DNA of 64,000 nt from Pseudomonadota bacterium (GTDB lineage: Bacteria > Pseudomonadota > Alphaproteobacteria > Rhizobiales > Tepidamorphaceae): NCBI GenBank assembly GCA_023458595.1, contig JAEWYT010000078.1, positions 8,043-72,042 of the forward strand, written 5' to 3'. Positions 33,512 to 42,753 of this stretch are shown here, piece after piece. The first letter of the stretch is position 1. Each line of letters starts with the position of its first letter. The notes under the pieces are model-generated. The model saw only the letters and a list, made by a program, of their open reading frames with translations, was not told the DNA's origin and made no database searches. The position numbers were made by a program, and so were the translations under genes.

Positions 33512-34630
33512 TCAATAGTTCTGGTCGGTCACGTCGGGCTTCTCGAGTGCCCCGGCGGATGCATCGACCTGCATGCCCGGCGACAGCTTGAGCTGGCCGG
33601 AAGTGACCACCGTGTCGCCCGCCTTCACGCCGGACATCACCACGACGTTGCCGGCGCGCCTGTCGCCGGCTTCCACGACGACCCGCTTGACCGTCGGATG
33701 ATCGGCACCCTCGGCCTTCGGCTCCACGACGTAGACGAAGTCGCCGTAGAGATTGTAGCTGATCGCCGAGTCCGGGATCACCACGACATCGCGCTTGTCG
33801 GCGAGGTTCACCTCGACGGTGACGAACATGCCGGGGCGGAGCACGCCGTCGAGGTTCGGCAGGCTGCCCTCGACCTTGATGAGGCCCGTGGCGCTGTCGA
33901 CCTGCGGCTCGAGCGAGGTGATCTCTCCGTCGAACACCTTGCCGGGTGCAGCATCGCTCGTCACGCGGATGGCTCGGCCGGGCACCACTTCGCGCAGATC
34001 GCGCTGGCCGACCGAAAACTCCACCCGCATCGTGGTGAGGTCCTGGAGGTTGACGATCGGCGTGCCCGGCTGGAGGTACTGGCCGAGATCGATCTGCCGG
34101 ATGCCGAGCTGGCCGGCAAACGGCGCGGTGATCGTCTTCTTGGCGATCTCGGCATCGAGCGCGGCTACGCGCGCTTCGGCTGCATTCATCGCGAAAAGGT
34201 TCTCGTCGATGCGGGCCTGTGAAACGACGGCGCCTTCCTTGAGAGAACTGACGCGTTTGTAGTTCGCCTCGGCGAGCTGCGCGTCGGCCTGCGCCGCAGC
34301 CCGGTTGCCCTGCAGGATTTCGGAGTCCAGCAGCACCAGGGTTTGCCCCGTCTTCACCGTCTCACCGGACTTGAAAAGGATCTTCTGGACCTGACCGGCC
34401 ACCGAAGTCGTCACGTCGACGCCGTTGAAGGCGCGTAGCGTGCCAACCGCGGGAACGGTCGTGTCCCACGTTTCCTGCGCCGCCTCGCTGGTCGTCACCG
34501 AAATGACGGGCTTCGGCATGTTGGCGAAGAATTCGGCGATCTTCTGGTTCTTGAACTGTATGAAGCCGTAGACGCCGCCGAACACGACGCCGGCTCCGAG
34601 CAGCATCACCAGCATTCTCTTCCAGCGCAT
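33512..34630 (-). CDS. RND efflux periplasmic adaptor (membrane fusion protein)
   Basis: This 372-residue protein has one N-terminal membrane anchor (MLLGAGVVFGGVYGFIQF), a lipoyl-like half motif (VTTSVAGQVQKILFKSGETVK), a helical hairpin (about residues 105-170) and the second lipoyl/beta-barrel half (TITAPFAGQLGIRQIDLGQYL, GMFVTVEVNLADKRDVVVIP). It bridges the RND pump to an outer-membrane channel. It lies between tetR and the pump gene on the same strand, so it is part of one operon controlled by that regulator. Confidence 0.93.
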   Translation of the reverse strand: MRWKRMLVMLLGAGVVFGGVYGFIQFKNQKIAEFFANMPKPVISVTTSEAAQETWDTTVPAVGTLRAFNGVDVTTSVAGQVQKILFKSGETVKTGQTLVLLDSEILQGNRAAAQADAQLAEANYKRVSSLKEGAVVSQARIDENLFAMNAAEARVAALDAEIAKKTITAPFAGQLGIRQIDLGQYLQPGTPIVNLQDLTTMRVEFSVGQRDLREVVPGRAIRVTSDAAPGKVFDGEITSLEPQVDSATGLIKVEGSLPNLDGVLRPGMFVTVEVNLADKRDVVVIPDSAISYNLYGDFVYVVEPKAEGADHPTVKRVVVEAGDRRAGNVVVMSGVKAGDTVVTSGQLKLSPGMQVDASAGALEKPDVTDQNY

Positions 34631-34686
34631 GAAACACCTTTATCCCCGCGCCGCACGGCGCGGCGCCTCTTGCGAAAAGCTGATTG

Positions 34687-35298
34687 TTATGATGACCCGG
34701 CACCCGACCCGGAAGATGCAGCGGCGGATGCGCTGCCTCCCGGACAGCAGCCGGTTTCGATGAAGTCCGCCATGATGGATTCGAGCTCCCTGCGCTCGGC
34801 CTCGTCGAACGGCGAGATGTCGAGCAGCTCGAGGAACTCCAGACCGTCGATTGCAAGCCAGATCAGCGTCGCGATCCTGGGGTCGCTGGCATTGTCACGG
34901 ACCTCCGCCAGCGCCTCGCGCGCCTCCTGGCGCAAGGGCGACAGAAGCGCGGGATTCTCGGCGAGGCCCGCGAGGATCGCCAGACCCGTGCCGCGTCCGA
35001 TTCCCGAGGCCTTTCGCGCCTGGATCAACGCGCAGATCACCGAGTTCGGCCCCTCCTTCTCCGACCGCAGCGCCTCGAAGCGCTGGCGGAACCGGTCGAT
35101 ATGGCAGAGGACCATGCCCTCGATCAGCGACTGCTTGCTCGGGAAATTGTAGAGCAGCCCGCCCTTGCTGATCCCGGCCTCGGCCGCCACCGCGTCGAGC
35201 GTGAGATGGGAAGGTCCCCGCGTCGAGACGACGCGTTCCGCCGCCTCGAGGATCATCTCCTTCGAGGCGGGATTGCGGACCCGTTTGCGACCGGCCAT
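34687..35298 (-). CDS. TetR/AcrR-family transcriptional regulator
   Basis: This 203-residue regulator has the TetR HTH at residues about 12-58 (SKEMILEAAERVVSTRG, LTLDAVAAEAGISKGGLLYNF) and a ligand domain with LAILAGLAENPALLSPLRQEAR. The C-terminal tail is Gly/Ser/Ala-rich after CCPGG. ATG 35298 is preceded by GAAGGGATC. It is the first gene of an operon with the RND adaptor and pump and probably represses it through the palindrome at 35312-35331. Confidence 0.9.
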   Translation of the reverse strand: MAGRKRVRNPASKEMILEAAERVVSTRGPSHLTLDAVAAEAGISKGGLLYNFPSKQSLIEGMVLCHIDRFRQRFEALRSEKEGPNSVICALIQARKASGIGRGTGLAILAGLAENPALLSPLRQEAREALAEVRDNASDPRIATLIWLAIDGLEFLELLDISPFDEAERRELESIMADFIETGCCPGGSASAAASSGSGAGSS

Positions 35299-35311
35299 GC
35301 GATCCCTTCGT

Positions 35312-35358
35312 TGAACCGTCCAGACGGTACAAATAGCGGCGATGCTGCACTGCGTCAA
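35312..35358 (-). promoter_or_regulatory. tetR-RND operon promoter with overlapping palindromic operator
   Basis: On the minus strand, TTGACG (35358-35353) and TATTTG (35335-35330) are separated by 17 bases, a good sigma-70-like spacing. The 20-bp palindrome TGAACCGTCCAGACGGTACA (35312-35331, perfect core ACCGTC-CA-GACGGT) begins at the -10 and covers the start site. This is a classic TetR autorepression layout. A further inverted repeat, ATGCTGCA/TGCAGCAT (35342-35349 and 35370-35377), flanks the -35. Confidence 0.7.
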
Positions 35359-35436
35359 CCACACTGCGATGCAGCATACCACAAGGGCGCTTTTGAGGCG
35401 GAGACGACCCGATCGAGGCCGAGGCGCGGACGGGCC

Positions 35437-36798
35437 TCAGCCTGCCGCGAGCGCCAGGACGCGCAGCTCCGGGGCGCCGCGCAGGAGCTTCTTCACGGCA
35501 GAACTCGCCGCGACTTCGCCCTTGTTGGCATAGGCCTCGTGGTTCCTCTCGATCGTCTTCGGATCGTAGAGGTAGTTGACCATCAGCCCGTAGGATTCGG
35601 CCATGCCCTTGGGCGAGGGATCGCCGAGGAAGTCGATCTGCTCGAGCCGTGCTCCGTTGCCGAGGTGGAAACGGGCGACCGGATCGGGCGGCGTGCCCTG
35701 CGGCGTCTTGGCCTGCAAATAGTACTGCGCGGCGAGCCGCATCAGCACCGGGCGCACCCGTTCCACGGCCGCCGCGTCGCGCGTCCAGTCGCGTTCGTCC
35801 GTCAGCGCCAGCGCCGCCTCGTCGCCGGGCAGCATCATGTCGCTCGTCTCCGTGCCGCGCTGCGTCTCGACCCAGCGCCGGAACGTCGGCGCCGGCGACA
35901 GCGTCACGAATGTCTTCAGCGACGGGAAGGCGCGCGCCAGTTCCTCGACGACCTGCTTGATCAGGAAGTTGCCGAAGGAAACGCCGCGCAGGCCGGTCTG
36001 GCAGTTGGAGATCGAATAGAACACCGCCGTCGTCGCTTGCGTCGGGTCGATCGGTGAGCGGCCGGCTTCGAGGATCGGCTCTATCGCCTCCGGGATGCCC
36101 GTCGTCAGCGCCACCTCGACGAAGATCAGCGGCTCGTCGATCAGCGCGGGATGGAAGAAGGCATAGAGCCGCCGGTCCGGCGGATCGATCCGGTTGCGCA
36201 GATCCTCCCAGCCCTTGATCGCGTGGACGGCCTCGTAGCGGATGATCTTCTCGAGGATCGCCGCCGGCATCGACCAGTCGATGCGGCGCAGCACGAGGAA
36301 GCCGCGGTTGAACCACGACGTCAGCAGGTGCTCGAAATCCTCGTCGACCGGCCGGAAGTCGGGATGGTCGCGCAGCCGGTCCAGCAGGTCCGCGCGCATG
36401 GCGACCAGCGCCGCCGTCCCGCCCGGCGCGCGGTTGAGCCGGCGGATCAACTCCTGCCGGCGCGGCTCGGAGGCCGCATGCAACCGCACCGCATTCGCTT
36501 CGCTCGGATCCTCGATATAGGCGCGCGCGGCGGCCTCGGCCTGGGCGCGGTCGGTGCCGAATTCGCTGGCGAGCGCGCGGAAGAAGGCGGTGCGGCCAGC
36601 CGAATCGAGGCTCGAATAGGTATCGAGCAGGTCGCGCGCGAACGCCACCCCGGTCGCCTCGCCGCGCCCCGACAGGAGATCCTGGGCGAGGCCCGCGGCC
36701 CCGCGCCCGGACGGACGTCGCTCGCGACCGCGCTCGACGATGGCGCGTCCGCGGTCGACGATCGTCGACAGGAGGTCGTTGAAGAAATACGACGTCAT
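35437..36798 (-). CDS. Malonyl-CoA decarboxylase
   Basis: This 453-residue cytoplasmic enzyme converts malonyl-CoA to acetyl-CoA and CO2. Family sequences are clear: an N-terminal helical domain (LLSGRGEATGVAFARDLLDT), then the GNAT-like catalytic domain with AVHAIKGWEDLRNRID, DRRLYAFFHPALIDEPLIFV, SNCQTGLRGVSFGNFLIKQV and FHLGNGARLEQIDFLGD. The length is normal for bacterial MatA-type decarboxylases. The malonyl-CoA synthetase and transporter genes that usually accompany it (matB, matC) are not nearby, so this is a stand-alone copy. CGGAAGGGGCTC precedes the ATG. Confidence 0.9.
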   Translation of the reverse strand: MTSYFFNDLLSTIVDRGRAIVERGRERRPSGRGAAGLAQDLLSGRGEATGVAFARDLLDTYSSLDSAGRTAFFRALASEFGTDRAQAEAAARAYIEDPSEANAVRLHAASEPRRQELIRRLNRAPGGTAALVAMRADLLDRLRDHPDFRPVDEDFEHLLTSWFNRGFLVLRRIDWSMPAAILEKIIRYEAVHAIKGWEDLRNRIDPPDRRLYAFFHPALIDEPLIFVEVALTTGIPEAIEPILEAGRSPIDPTQATTAVFYSISNCQTGLRGVSFGNFLIKQVVEELARAFPSLKTFVTLSPAPTFRRWVETQRGTETSDMMLPGDEAALALTDERDWTRDAAAVERVRPVLMRLAAQYYLQAKTPQGTPPDPVARFHLGNGARLEQIDFLGDPSPKGMAESYGLMVNYLYDPKTIERNHEAYANKGEVAASSAVKKLLRGAPELRVLALAAG

Positions 36799-37204
36799 CG
36801 AGCCCCTTCCGCGAACAACCGGTTCGGCGTCTCTCCCGTCATCAGCATAGCTGCCGCCAGGATAGCCACAACCAGCATATAGGCGATCCTGCCCTAGCGG
36901 CGACTCGCTTGTTGTCGCGCCGGCCACTGCCGCTCGGACTTGTCGGCTCGTCCCGATCCTGCCCGGGGGCCGCCCGGTACCTAATGATGGTCTCATGTCC
37001 CCGTTACTTTGCCGCTAACGCTCCGCCGCCGACGCTCGACCACCAATGCCGCGGGTCGGCGCCGGGTTTTGTGCGCCGCCGCAGTGTTCCAGAGTTTCGT
37101 GACCTTCCGATATCGGCGGCGCCGTTCGGCGTCTGTAAAAACCACTTCCCAAAATGCGAGAAAAATGAAATTCTGGCTTAGTTTTTCATTTGAGGCGAAG
37201 CCGC
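36799..37204 (+). promoter_or_regulatory. Divergent promoter region with an inverted repeat before the XRE-cupin gene
   Basis: No gene is seen in these 406 bases. G+C falls sharply at about 37130-37195. There, AAATGAAA (37163-37170) and TTTCATTT (37184-37191) form a perfect 8-bp inverted repeat with a 13-base spacer, ending 13 bases before the ATG of the regulator gene. It is a candidate autoregulatory operator for the XRE-cupin protein. The first half (36799-37100) is featureless G+C-rich sequence that presumably carries the malonyl-CoA decarboxylase promoter. Confidence 0.5.
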
Positions 37205-37795
37205 ATGTCGACCGTCGCCCTGCCCTCCGAGACCGACGCCCCCGTTTCCTCGGGGGTCGGCAACGCGATCCGCGCCTTGCGCAAGTCGCGCGGCCTGACG
37301 CTCACCGAACTGTCGCTGGCGCTCGGACGATCGGTCGGCTGGCTCAGCCAGGTCGAGCGCGGCGTTTCCGAGCCGGCAATCCGCGACCTCCGGAAGATCG
37401 CCGCCTATTTCGGCCTGCCGCTCGGCTTCTTCTTCTCCAACGACGAGGCGCCGGCCGACGAGCGCGGCTGGATCGTCCGCGCCGCCGCGCGTCGCCCGCT
37501 CGGCGGGGGCGAGGACGGACTGGTCGAGGAACTTTTGTCGCCCGATCTCGGCGGCTCGTTCGAGCTCGTCCGCTCCGTTTTCGCGCCCGGCACCGCCCTG
37601 CCCGAGCCGCACAACCGGCAGACCGAGGAGGCCGGCTACGTGGTGAGCGGCGCGTTGGAGATCGAGCTCGGCGGCCGGTGGTTCCGGCTGGAAGCGGGTG
37701 ACTCGTTCCGCTTCAAGGCCGAACCGTTCCGCTGGCGCAACACCGGAAAACAGGAGGCGGTGGTGATCTGGGCGATCTCGCCGCCGGCATACTAG
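37205..37795 (+). CDS. XRE-family regulator with C-terminal cupin
   Basis: This 196-residue protein has an XRE helix-turn-helix at about residues 20-75 (AIRALRKSRGLTLTELSLAL, VGWLSQVERGVSEPAIRDLR) and a cupin sensor domain at about 115-195 (LPEPHNRQTEEAGYVVSGAL, FRLEAGDSFRFKAEPFRWRN). Such PuuR-like regulators respond to small amines or their metabolites and often sit beside polyamine or amine catabolic genes. ATG 37205 is chosen over an in-frame TTG at 37190. It ends 26 bp before the first dimethylglycine-dehydrogenase-like gene and so heads the operon it likely regulates. Confidence 0.9.
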   Translation: MSTVALPSETDAPVSSGVGNAIRALRKSRGLTLTELSLALGRSVGWLSQVERGVSEPAIRDLRKIAAYFGLPLGFFFSNDEAPADERGWIVRAAARRPLGGGEDGLVEELLSPDLGGSFELVRSVFAPGTALPEPHNRQTEEAGYVVSGALEIELGGRWFRLEAGDSFRFKAEPFRWRNTGKQEAVVIWAISPPAY

Positions 37796-37821
37796 GGCAG
37801 GTGTATTCGGGAGGAACCGCG

Positions 37822-40290
37822 ATGGCGGAGCTGCCGTCGACGGCCGAGGTGGTGATCATCGGAGGCGGTGCCGTCGGCTGCTCGCTCGCCTGGCACCTGA
37901 CGAAGATGGGCGTGACCGACGTCCTGCTTTTGGAGAAGAACGAGCTGACCGCCGGCTCGTCGTGGCACGCCGCCGGCAACTGCCCGAACTTCTCGACCTC
38001 ATGGTCGATCATGAAGATGCAGTCCTACTCGACGAAGCTCTATGCGACGCTTGGCGAGGAGACGGACTATCCGATCAACTACCACGTCGTCGGCTCGATC
38101 CGGCTCGCCCACACGATGGAGCGCATGCGCGAGTTCGAGCGCGCCGCCGAGATGGCCCGCTACCAGGGCATCGGCGACTTCCGCACCATGACCAACGACG
38201 AGATGAAGGACGTCTATCCGTTCCTGGAGACGCACGACCTCGTCGGCGGCTGCTGGGACGCGGGCGACGGCGACATCGATCCCGCGCAGCTGACCCAGGC
38301 CTTCGCCCGCGGCGCGCGCAATAGTGGCGCGAGGATCGTCCGCTTCTGCCCAGTGACGGGCGTCCGCCGCGAGGGCGGCGAGTGGATCGTCGAGACGCCG
38401 AAAGGCGACGTGCGCTGCCACAAGGTCGTCAATGCGGCCGGCTACTATGCCGACAGAATCTGGGAGATGTTCCGGCCGTACTCGGCGGACCCTGAACGGC
38501 ACCTGCCGATCGTGACGCTCGCCCATCAGTACCTGATCACCGAGCCGATCGCCGAGCTGACTGATCGAGACGGCATCCTGCCGCTGCTGCGCGATCCGGA
38601 TTCCTCCTACTATCTGCGCCAGGAAAAGGACGGCCTGCTGCTCGGCCCCTACGAGCGGGCCTGCCGCGCTCACTGGCACACGAAGGACGACCCGACCCCG
38701 GACGATTTCTCCTTCCAGCTCTATCCCGACGATCTCGACCGGCTCGAATGGCATATCGAGGACGCCTGCGCCCGCGTGCCGATCCTCGGCACCGTCGGCG
38801 TCACCCGCGTCGTCAACGGCCCGATCCCCTATGCGCCGGACGGCAATCCGCTGATCGGCCCGATGCCGGGCGTGCCGAACGCCTTCGAGGCCTGCGTCTT
38901 CACCTTCGGCATCGTCCAGGCCGGCGGCGCCGGCAAGGTCGCCGCCGAATGGGTCGCGGAAGGCGAGACCGAATGGGACATGTGGTCGGTCGATCCGCGC
39001 CGGTTCACCTCCTTCGCCGATCACGACTACGCAGTCGCCAAGGGCATCGAGATCTACAGCCACGAATACGCGATTGGCTTCCCCCGCTACGAATGGCCGG
39101 ACGGCCGCCCGAAGCGCCTGTCGCCGGTGCACGACAGGGTCGCAGCGCTCGGCGCCCGCTTCGGCGCCCGCGCCGGCTGGGAGCGCGCGGTCTGGTACGG
39201 CGACGGCCCGGACGACCGGAGCTGGCTCTCCGGCGTCGAGACCTTCGCCCGCGAGGACGCAACTTTCGAGGCGGTCCGAGCCGAATGCGTTGCGGTCCAC
39301 ACCGCCGTCGGCCTCTGCGACCTGCCGGGCTTTTCCCGCTACCGCCTCACCGGCGAAGGCTCAGCCGACTGGCTGCGCTCGGTGGTCACCGGCGCCGTGC
39401 CGCGCGAGGGCCGCATCGGTCTCGTCTACTTCGCCGACAGGCAGGGCCGCATCGTCACCGAGATGACGGCGATGCGGATCGCCGGAGACGAGATCCTGCT
39501 GCTCACCGCCGCCGGCGCCGAGTGGCACGATCTCGACTGGCTGACAGCCCGCCTGCCGGAAAGCGGCCCCGACAGCGACATCGCGATCGAGAACATCACC
39601 GAGACGGCCGACTGCCTCGTCCTGTCCGGCCCGAAGTCTCGCGAGCTTCTCGCCAACATCTGCGCTGCCGATCTGATGCTGCCATGGCTCACCCATCAGG
39701 CGACGGCGATCGCCGGCCGGCCGGTGCGTCTCGTGCGCGTTTCCTATGTCGGCGAGCTCGGCTGGGAGATCCACGCGTCGAATGCCGACATGCCAGCCGT
39801 TTTCGATGCGGTGATCGAGGCGGGAGTCCCGCACGGTCTGCGACCGTTCGGGATGTACGCGATGGATTCGCTGCGTCTGGAGAAGGGCTACCGCTCGTGG
39901 AAGCAGGACCTGTCGACCGACTACACCATGCTCGCCGGCGGCCTCGACCGTTTCATCAAGTGGGACAAGCCGGACTTCCCCGGCAAGGCGGCGCTGGAGC
40001 GCATCCGCCAGGCGGGATCGCCCGAGCAGTTCGCGATCCTGACGGTCGACGCCGACCCCTGCGACGCGCCCTATCTGGCCACCGTCTGGAACGGCGTCGC
40101 CCGCGTCGGCCTCGTCACCTCCGGCGGCTACGGCCACCGTGTCGGCAAGTCGATCGCGCTCTCCGTCGTGCGCACGGACTGCGCCGCGCCGGGCACCGCG
40201 CTGGAAGTGGATATCTACGGCGAGCGCCGCCCCGCGATCGTCGAGGCCGGGCCGCACTACGACCCGGAGAACGCGAGGCTCAGGTCATGA
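37822..40290 (+). CDS. Dimethylglycine/sarcosine dehydrogenase-like flavoprotein with GcvT domain (1)
   Basis: This 822-residue two-part enzyme has an N-terminal DAO-type FAD domain (VVIIGGGAVGCSLAWHL, residues 10-26) and a C-terminal GcvT-like folate domain from about 425 (LGARFGARAGWERAVWYG, LSGPKSRELLANIC, VSYVGELGWEIHAS). His49 in SSWHAAGN matches the His that covalently carries FAD in mammalian dimethylglycine dehydrogenase. The reaction removes an N-methyl group oxidatively and loads the one-carbon unit on tetrahydrofolate. After His49 this copy reads GNCPNFSTSWS, whereas most relatives have GL, so the substrate may differ from that of the next gene. ATG 37822 follows GGGAGGAAC. It overlaps the next start by 4 bases. 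Confidence 0.88.
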   Translation: MAELPSTAEVVIIGGGAVGCSLAWHLTKMGVTDVLLLEKNELTAGSSWHAAGNCPNFSTSWSIMKMQSYSTKLYATLGEETDYPINYHVVGSIRLAHTMERMREFERAAEMARYQGIGDFRTMTNDEMKDVYPFLETHDLVGGCWDAGDGDIDPAQLTQAFARGARNSGARIVRFCPVTGVRREGGEWIVETPKGDVRCHKVVNAAGYYADRIWEMFRPYSADPERHLPIVTLAHQYLITEPIAELTDRDGILPLLRDPDSSYYLRQEKDGLLLGPYERACRAHWHTKDDPTPDDFSFQLYPDDLDRLEWHIEDACARVPILGTVGVTRVVNGPIPYAPDGNPLIGPMPGVPNAFEACVFTFGIVQAGGAGKVAAEWVAEGETEWDMWSVDPRRFTSFADHDYAVAKGIEIYSHEYAIGFPRYEWPDGRPKRLSPVHDRVAALGARFGARAGWERAVWYGDGPDDRSWLSGVETFAREDATFEAVRAECVAVHTAVGLCDLPGFSRYRLTGEGSADWLRSVVTGAVPREGRIGLVYFADRQGRIVTEMTAMRIAGDEILLLTAAGAEWHDLDWLTARLPESGPDSDIAIENITETADCLVLSGPKSRELLANICAADLMLPWLTHQATAIAGRPVRLVRVSYVGELGWEIHASNADMPAVFDAVIEAGVPHGLRPFGMYAMDSLRLEKGYRSWKQDLSTDYTMLAGGLDRFIKWDKPDFPGKAALERIRQAGSPEQFAILTVDADPCDAPYLATVWNGVARVGLVTSGGYGHRVGKSIALSVVRTDCAAPGTALEVDIYGERRPAIVEAGPHYDPENARLRS

Positions 40291-42734
40291 GCATTCCGAC
40301 CGAGGCCCGCGTAGTGATCGTCGGCGGCGGCATCGCCGGCTGCTCGGTCGCCTATCACCTGACGAAGCTCGGCTGGAAAGACGTCGTGCTGCTCGAGCGC
40401 AAGCAGCTCACCTGCGGCACCACGTGGCACGCCGCCGGCCTGATCGCGCAGTTGCGCGCGACCGCCAACATGACGCGGCTCGCCAAATACTCGCAGGAGC
40501 TCTACTTCGACCTCGAGGCCGAGACGGGGCTCGCGACCGGCTTCCGCCGCTGCGGCTCGATGACGGTCGCCCTGACCGGCGAGCGCAAGGAAGAGATATG
40601 GCGCGGCGCCTCGATGGCGCGTGCCTTCGGCGTCGAGATCGAGGAGATTTCCGCCGCCGACGTGAAGGCCCGCTATCCGCACCTGAACGTCGACGATGTC
40701 GTCGGCGCCGTCTGGCTGCCGAAGGACGGCCAGGGCGATCCGGGTAACATCGCGCTGGCGCTCGCCAAGGGAGCCCGTCAGCGCGGCGCGACGATCCTCG
40801 AGGGCATCAAGGTCACGGCGATCCGCACAGAGAACGGCCGCGTCGCCGGCGTCACCGCTCAGATCGACGGCGATGTCACCGAGATCGCCTGCGAGCACGT
40901 GGTGAACTGCGGCGGCATGTGGGGCCGCGAGATCGGCGCGATGGCCGGCGTCTCCGTGCCGCTGCACGCTTGCGAGCACTTCTACATCGTCACCGAGCCG
41001 ATCGACGGCCTGACGCAGTTGCCCGTGCTGCGCGTGCCGGACGAATGCGCCTACTACAAGGAGGACGCCGGCAAGATCCTGCTCGGCGCCTTCGAGCCCG
41101 TGTCCAAGCCCTGGGGCATGGGCGGCATCCCCGAGGACTTCTGCTTCGACCAGTTGCCCGAGGACTTCGATCACTTCGAGCCGATCCTCGACAAGGCGGT
41201 GAAGCGCATGCCGATGCTGGCCGATGCCGGCATCCGCACCTTCTTCAACGGCCCGGAGAGCTTCACCCCGGACGACCGCTACCTGCTGGGCGAGGCGCCG
41301 GACGTTCAGAACTACTGGGTCGCCTGCGGCTTCAACTCCGTCGGCATCCAGTCGTCCGGCGGCGCCGGCATGGCGCTCGCACAATGGATGGAGGACGGCG
41401 AGCCGCCCTTCGACCTCTGGGACGTCGACATCCGCCGCATGCAGCCGTTCCAGTCGAACAAGACCTACCTGTTCGAGCGCTCCAAGGAGACGCTCGGCCT
41501 GCTCTATGCCGATCACTTCCCCTATCGCCAGCCGGCGACCGCCCGCGGCGTCCGTCGTTCGCCGATCCACGAGCATCTGAAAGCCCGCGGTGCCTGCTTC
41601 GGCGAGGTGGCGGGCTGGGAGCGCGCCAACTGGTTCGCGCCGGACGGCGTGACGCCGGAGTACCGGTATTCCTGGGGCCGGCAGAACTGGTTCGACTACG
41701 CCCGCGACGACCACATGGCGGTCCGCACCGGCGTCGGCCTGTTCGACATGTCGAGCTTCGGCAAGATCCGCGTCGAGGGCCGGGACGCCGAGAAGGTCCT
41801 GCAGAATATCTGCGCCAACGACATCGCCGTGGAGCCCGGCCGCCTCGTCTACACCCAGTTCCTGAACGACCGCGGCGGCATCGAGGCCGACGTGACGGTT
41901 GCCCGTCTCTCCGAGACGGCATTCCTGATCGTCACCCCCGGCGCGACCTTCGTGCGCGACCTCGCCTGGGTCAGGCGGCACACGCCGGACAATGCCAGTT
42001 GTATCGCCGTCGACGTCACCGCGGGCGAGGCCGTGCTCTGCGTCATGGGGCCGAAGTCACGCGACCTGTTGCGGGGTATCGTCGACACGGACTTGAGCAA
42101 AGCCGCCTTCCCGTTCGGCTCGCTGAAGACCGCCGGCATCGGCATGGGCCAGGCCCGTCTGCACCGCGTCTCCTATGTCGGCGAGCTCGGCTGGGAGGTC
42201 TACGTGAGTGCCGATATGGCCGCCCACGTCTTCGAGACGATCGAGGAGGCAGGGCGCTTGCACGGCCTGCGGCTCTGCGGCCTGCACGCGCTCGATAGCT
42301 GCCGCATCGAAAAGGCCTACCGCCATTTCGGCCACGACATCACCGACCAGGACCACGTGCTGGAAGCCGGCCTCGGCTTCGCCGTGAAGGTCGACAAGGG
42401 CGATTTCATCGGCCGCGAGGCGGTGCTGAGGAAGCACAACGAGGGTCTCAATTGCCGGCTGGTGCAGTTCAGGCTCACCGACCCGCGGCCGCTCCTCTAT
42501 CACAACGAGCCGATCGTCCGCGACGGCGCGATCGTCGGCTATCTCTCGTCCGGCAATTACGGCCACTTCCTCGGCGGCGCGGTCGGCCTCGGCTACGTGC
42601 CCTGCGTCAACGGCGAGAGCGGGGCCGACATGCTGAAGAGTGGCTACGAGATCGAGGTCGCCGGCACCCGCTTCGCAGCGGAAGCGTCGCTAAAGCCGAT
42701 GTACGATCCGACGGCGGAACGGATGCGGGCATGA
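40287..42734 (+). CDS. Dimethylglycine/sarcosine dehydrogenase-like flavoprotein with GcvT domain (2)
   Basis: This 815-residue paralogue has the FAD-binding motif VVIVGGGIAGCSVAYHL (residues 9-25) and canonical His48 in CGTTWHAAGLIAQLRATANM, the covalent-flavin pattern of dimethylglycine/sarcosine dehydrogenases. The C-terminal GcvT domain begins near 440 (RGACFGEVAGWERANWF) and shows TQFLNDRGGIEADVTV, MGPKSRDLLRGI and SYVGELGWEVYVS. ATG 40287 overlaps the previous stop (ATGA), so the pair is co-translated and may form a complex or act on successive N-methyl groups. It likely works in the cytoplasm, with electrons passed to an ETF or quinone. Confidence 0.9.
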   Translation: MSIPTEARVVIVGGGIAGCSVAYHLTKLGWKDVVLLERKQLTCGTTWHAAGLIAQLRATANMTRLAKYSQELYFDLEAETGLATGFRRCGSMTVALTGERKEEIWRGASMARAFGVEIEEISAADVKARYPHLNVDDVVGAVWLPKDGQGDPGNIALALAKGARQRGATILEGIKVTAIRTENGRVAGVTAQIDGDVTEIACEHVVNCGGMWGREIGAMAGVSVPLHACEHFYIVTEPIDGLTQLPVLRVPDECAYYKEDAGKILLGAFEPVSKPWGMGGIPEDFCFDQLPEDFDHFEPILDKAVKRMPMLADAGIRTFFNGPESFTPDDRYLLGEAPDVQNYWVACGFNSVGIQSSGGAGMALAQWMEDGEPPFDLWDVDIRRMQPFQSNKTYLFERSKETLGLLYADHFPYRQPATARGVRRSPIHEHLKARGACFGEVAGWERANWFAPDGVTPEYRYSWGRQNWFDYARDDHMAVRTGVGLFDMSSFGKIRVEGRDAEKVLQNICANDIAVEPGRLVYTQFLNDRGGIEADVTVARLSETAFLIVTPGATFVRDLAWVRRHTPDNASCIAVDVTAGEAVLCVMGPKSRDLLRGIVDTDLSKAAFPFGSLKTAGIGMGQARLHRVSYVGELGWEVYVSADMAAHVFETIEEAGRLHGLRLCGLHALDSCRIEKAYRHFGHDITDQDHVLEAGLGFAVKVDKGDFIGREAVLRKHNEGLNCRLVQFRLTDPRPLLYHNEPIVRDGAIVGYLSSGNYGHFLGGAVGLGYVPCVNGESGADMLKSGYEIEVAGTRFAAEASLKPMYDPTAERMRA

Positions 42735-42753
42735 TCAGACAAGGGGACGTTCG

